Below, piece after piece: positions 5,109-5,747 of a DNA stretch of 5,747 nt. Positions within the stretch are counted from its first letter, which is position 1, and each line of letters opens with the position of its first letter. The DNA comes from Candidatus Solincola tengchongensis (lineage in GTDB: Bacteria; Actinomycetota; Geothermincolia; Geothermincolales; RBG-13-55-18), in NCBI GenBank assembly GCA_015711895.1, contig MU158640.1:31299-37045 (forward strand). Direction: 5' to 3'. The notes under the pieces are model-generated. The model was given only the letters and a program-made list of their open reading frames with translations. It did no database searches and had not been told where the DNA came from. The translations under genes and the position numbers were made by a program.

Positions 5109-5747
5109 TCCGCGTCCACCTCCTTCTTTCCCGTGCCCTTCCGCCTCTTCCGGCGGCCCGATTCCAGAAGGACCCGGCCGAAGGAACGCAGGGTCAGGGC
5201 TCCCGTGCACGGGCAAGCGGCCACGCACTCCCCGCACAGCGCGCAGTCGGGGATGGACAGCCGACCCGTCCTGCGGACGTCCGCCACCTCGGTGATCTCG
5301 AAGGGGCAGGCCAGGGCGCACCTGCCGCAGTGGACGCAGGATTCCTCGTCCTTCACCAGGGAGAGCGGGCTGGCCGCCGCAGGAAGCCTGGAACCGGCCA
5401 TGCCGACGAGGGAGAGGCAGGCACCCAGGGGGCACATCTCGCGGCACCAGAACCGCGAGCCGGCGAGCACGGCCAGGGCCAGCAAAGCGATGAAGATGAC
5501 GGGGATGCCGCCGGCGAGGACGAAGGCCAGTGCCCGGTTGGCGATGACCAGGGGATCGTAGGCCCAGGCCAGGTTTATCCCTCCAAGGGAGAGGGCCAGG
5601 AACAGGGCCAGGAAGGCGTACTTGAGCCGGAACCTCCTCTCCCCCGCCTCGATGACCTTGCCCGTGACGGCCACGGGGCGGAGCCGGGAGAATCTCATCC
5701 TGGCCCTACGGCGGATGGAAGGGGTCCACTCCAGGACCGTGCCCAGG
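5096..5747 (-). CDS. Membrane 4Fe-4S ferredoxin, NapH/MauN-like (partial, 5' end beyond window)
   Basis: The C-terminal 216 residues of a polytopic membrane electron-transfer protein. The frame is open to the right edge and the first visible residues, LGTVLEW, look like the continuation of the family's first C-x3-CPLGT motif. ATG 5698 is therefore an internal Met, not the start. Visible parts, numbered from the edge: membrane segments at about 43-62 and 73-98, a second C-x3-CPLG motif (Cys101, Cys105), then two ferredoxin sites, 137/140/143/147 and 168/171/174/178, each ending in CP, and a basic tail. The cluster domains are predicted on the cytoplasmic side, as in NapH. It overlaps the Tat-exported NapG-like gene by 13 bases, and the two probably form a quinol or cytoplasm-to-exterior electron relay. 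No molybdoenzyme or amine dehydrogenase gene is visible, so the nap/mau names describe family only. Confidence 0.85.
   Translation of the reverse strand, partial: LGTVLEWTPSIRRRARMRFSRLRPVAVTGKVIEAGERRFRLKYAFLALFLALSLGGINLAWAYDPLVIANRALAFVLAGGIPVIFIALLALAVLAGSRFWCREMCPLGACLSLVGMAGSRLPAAASPLSLVKDEESCVHCGRCALACPFEITEVADVRRTGRLSIPDCALCGECVAACPCTGALTLRSFGRVLLESGRRKRRKGTGKKEVDAECAG

Noticed and set aside
5109..5447. N-terminal extension of the NapG-like protein
   Set aside because: This stretch is an alternate frame of the NapH-like gene, with Pro/Gly/Arg-rich nonsense. The Tat signal begins at ATG 5108.
5696..5698. ATG as the start of the NapH-like gene
   Set aside because: The frame stays open to the right edge and the upstream residues LGTVLEW fit the family, so the gene begins outside the window.

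Overview
The window is GC-rich and all six supportable genes lie on the minus strand, so transcription runs from the right edge to the left. Gene content (a 2-hydroxyacyl-CoA dehydratase/benzoyl-CoA reductase type Fe-S enzyme pair, a membrane plus Tat-exported polyferredoxin pair, a lipoprotein and a cation P-type ATPase) suggests an anaerobic, GC-rich bacterium. A deep-branching anaerobic actinobacterium or a similar lineage would fit, but no rRNA or marker gene is present, so the taxonomic guess is weak.

In order of transcription: (1) 5747-5096, the C-terminal part of a NapH/MauN-like membrane ferredoxin whose frame is open through the right edge. (2) 5108-4491, overlapping it by 13 nt, a Tat-exported NapG/MauM-like protein with four four-cysteine [4Fe-4S] sites. 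(3) A leader of about 236 nt with two weak promoter candidates, then 4254-3475, a probable lipoprotein with a carbohydrate-binding-module-like domain. Its 5' end carries a nine-base G run between competing start codons. (4) A 7-9-7 hairpin (3437-3459) and an AT-rich promoter candidate, then 3347-2214, a BcrC/HgdB-like subunit. (5) A second 7-9-7 hairpin (2139-2161), then 2044-785, a BcrB-like subunit. (6) A 315-nt non-coding stretch, then 469-11, the start of a cation-transporting P-type ATPase that hits an in-frame TAG exactly where the actuator-domain TGES loop should begin.

The two dehydratase-family genes probably encode one Fe-S heterodimer. Each keeps the three cysteines expected to hold its cluster, and the order (C-like then B-like) matches bcrCB. 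No ATP-dependent activator gene (BcrA/D, HgdC, FldI type) is present, so activation must come from elsewhere or the enzyme works differently. The NapGH-like pair forms an electron-transfer module at the membrane and outer face. Nothing in the sequence ties it functionally to the dehydratase pair.

The most interesting non-gene signals are the G9 tract at the lipoprotein start, the related 3' flanks behind both dehydratase-family genes, and the nonsense codon in the ATPase. I do not see a clear, wholly new system.
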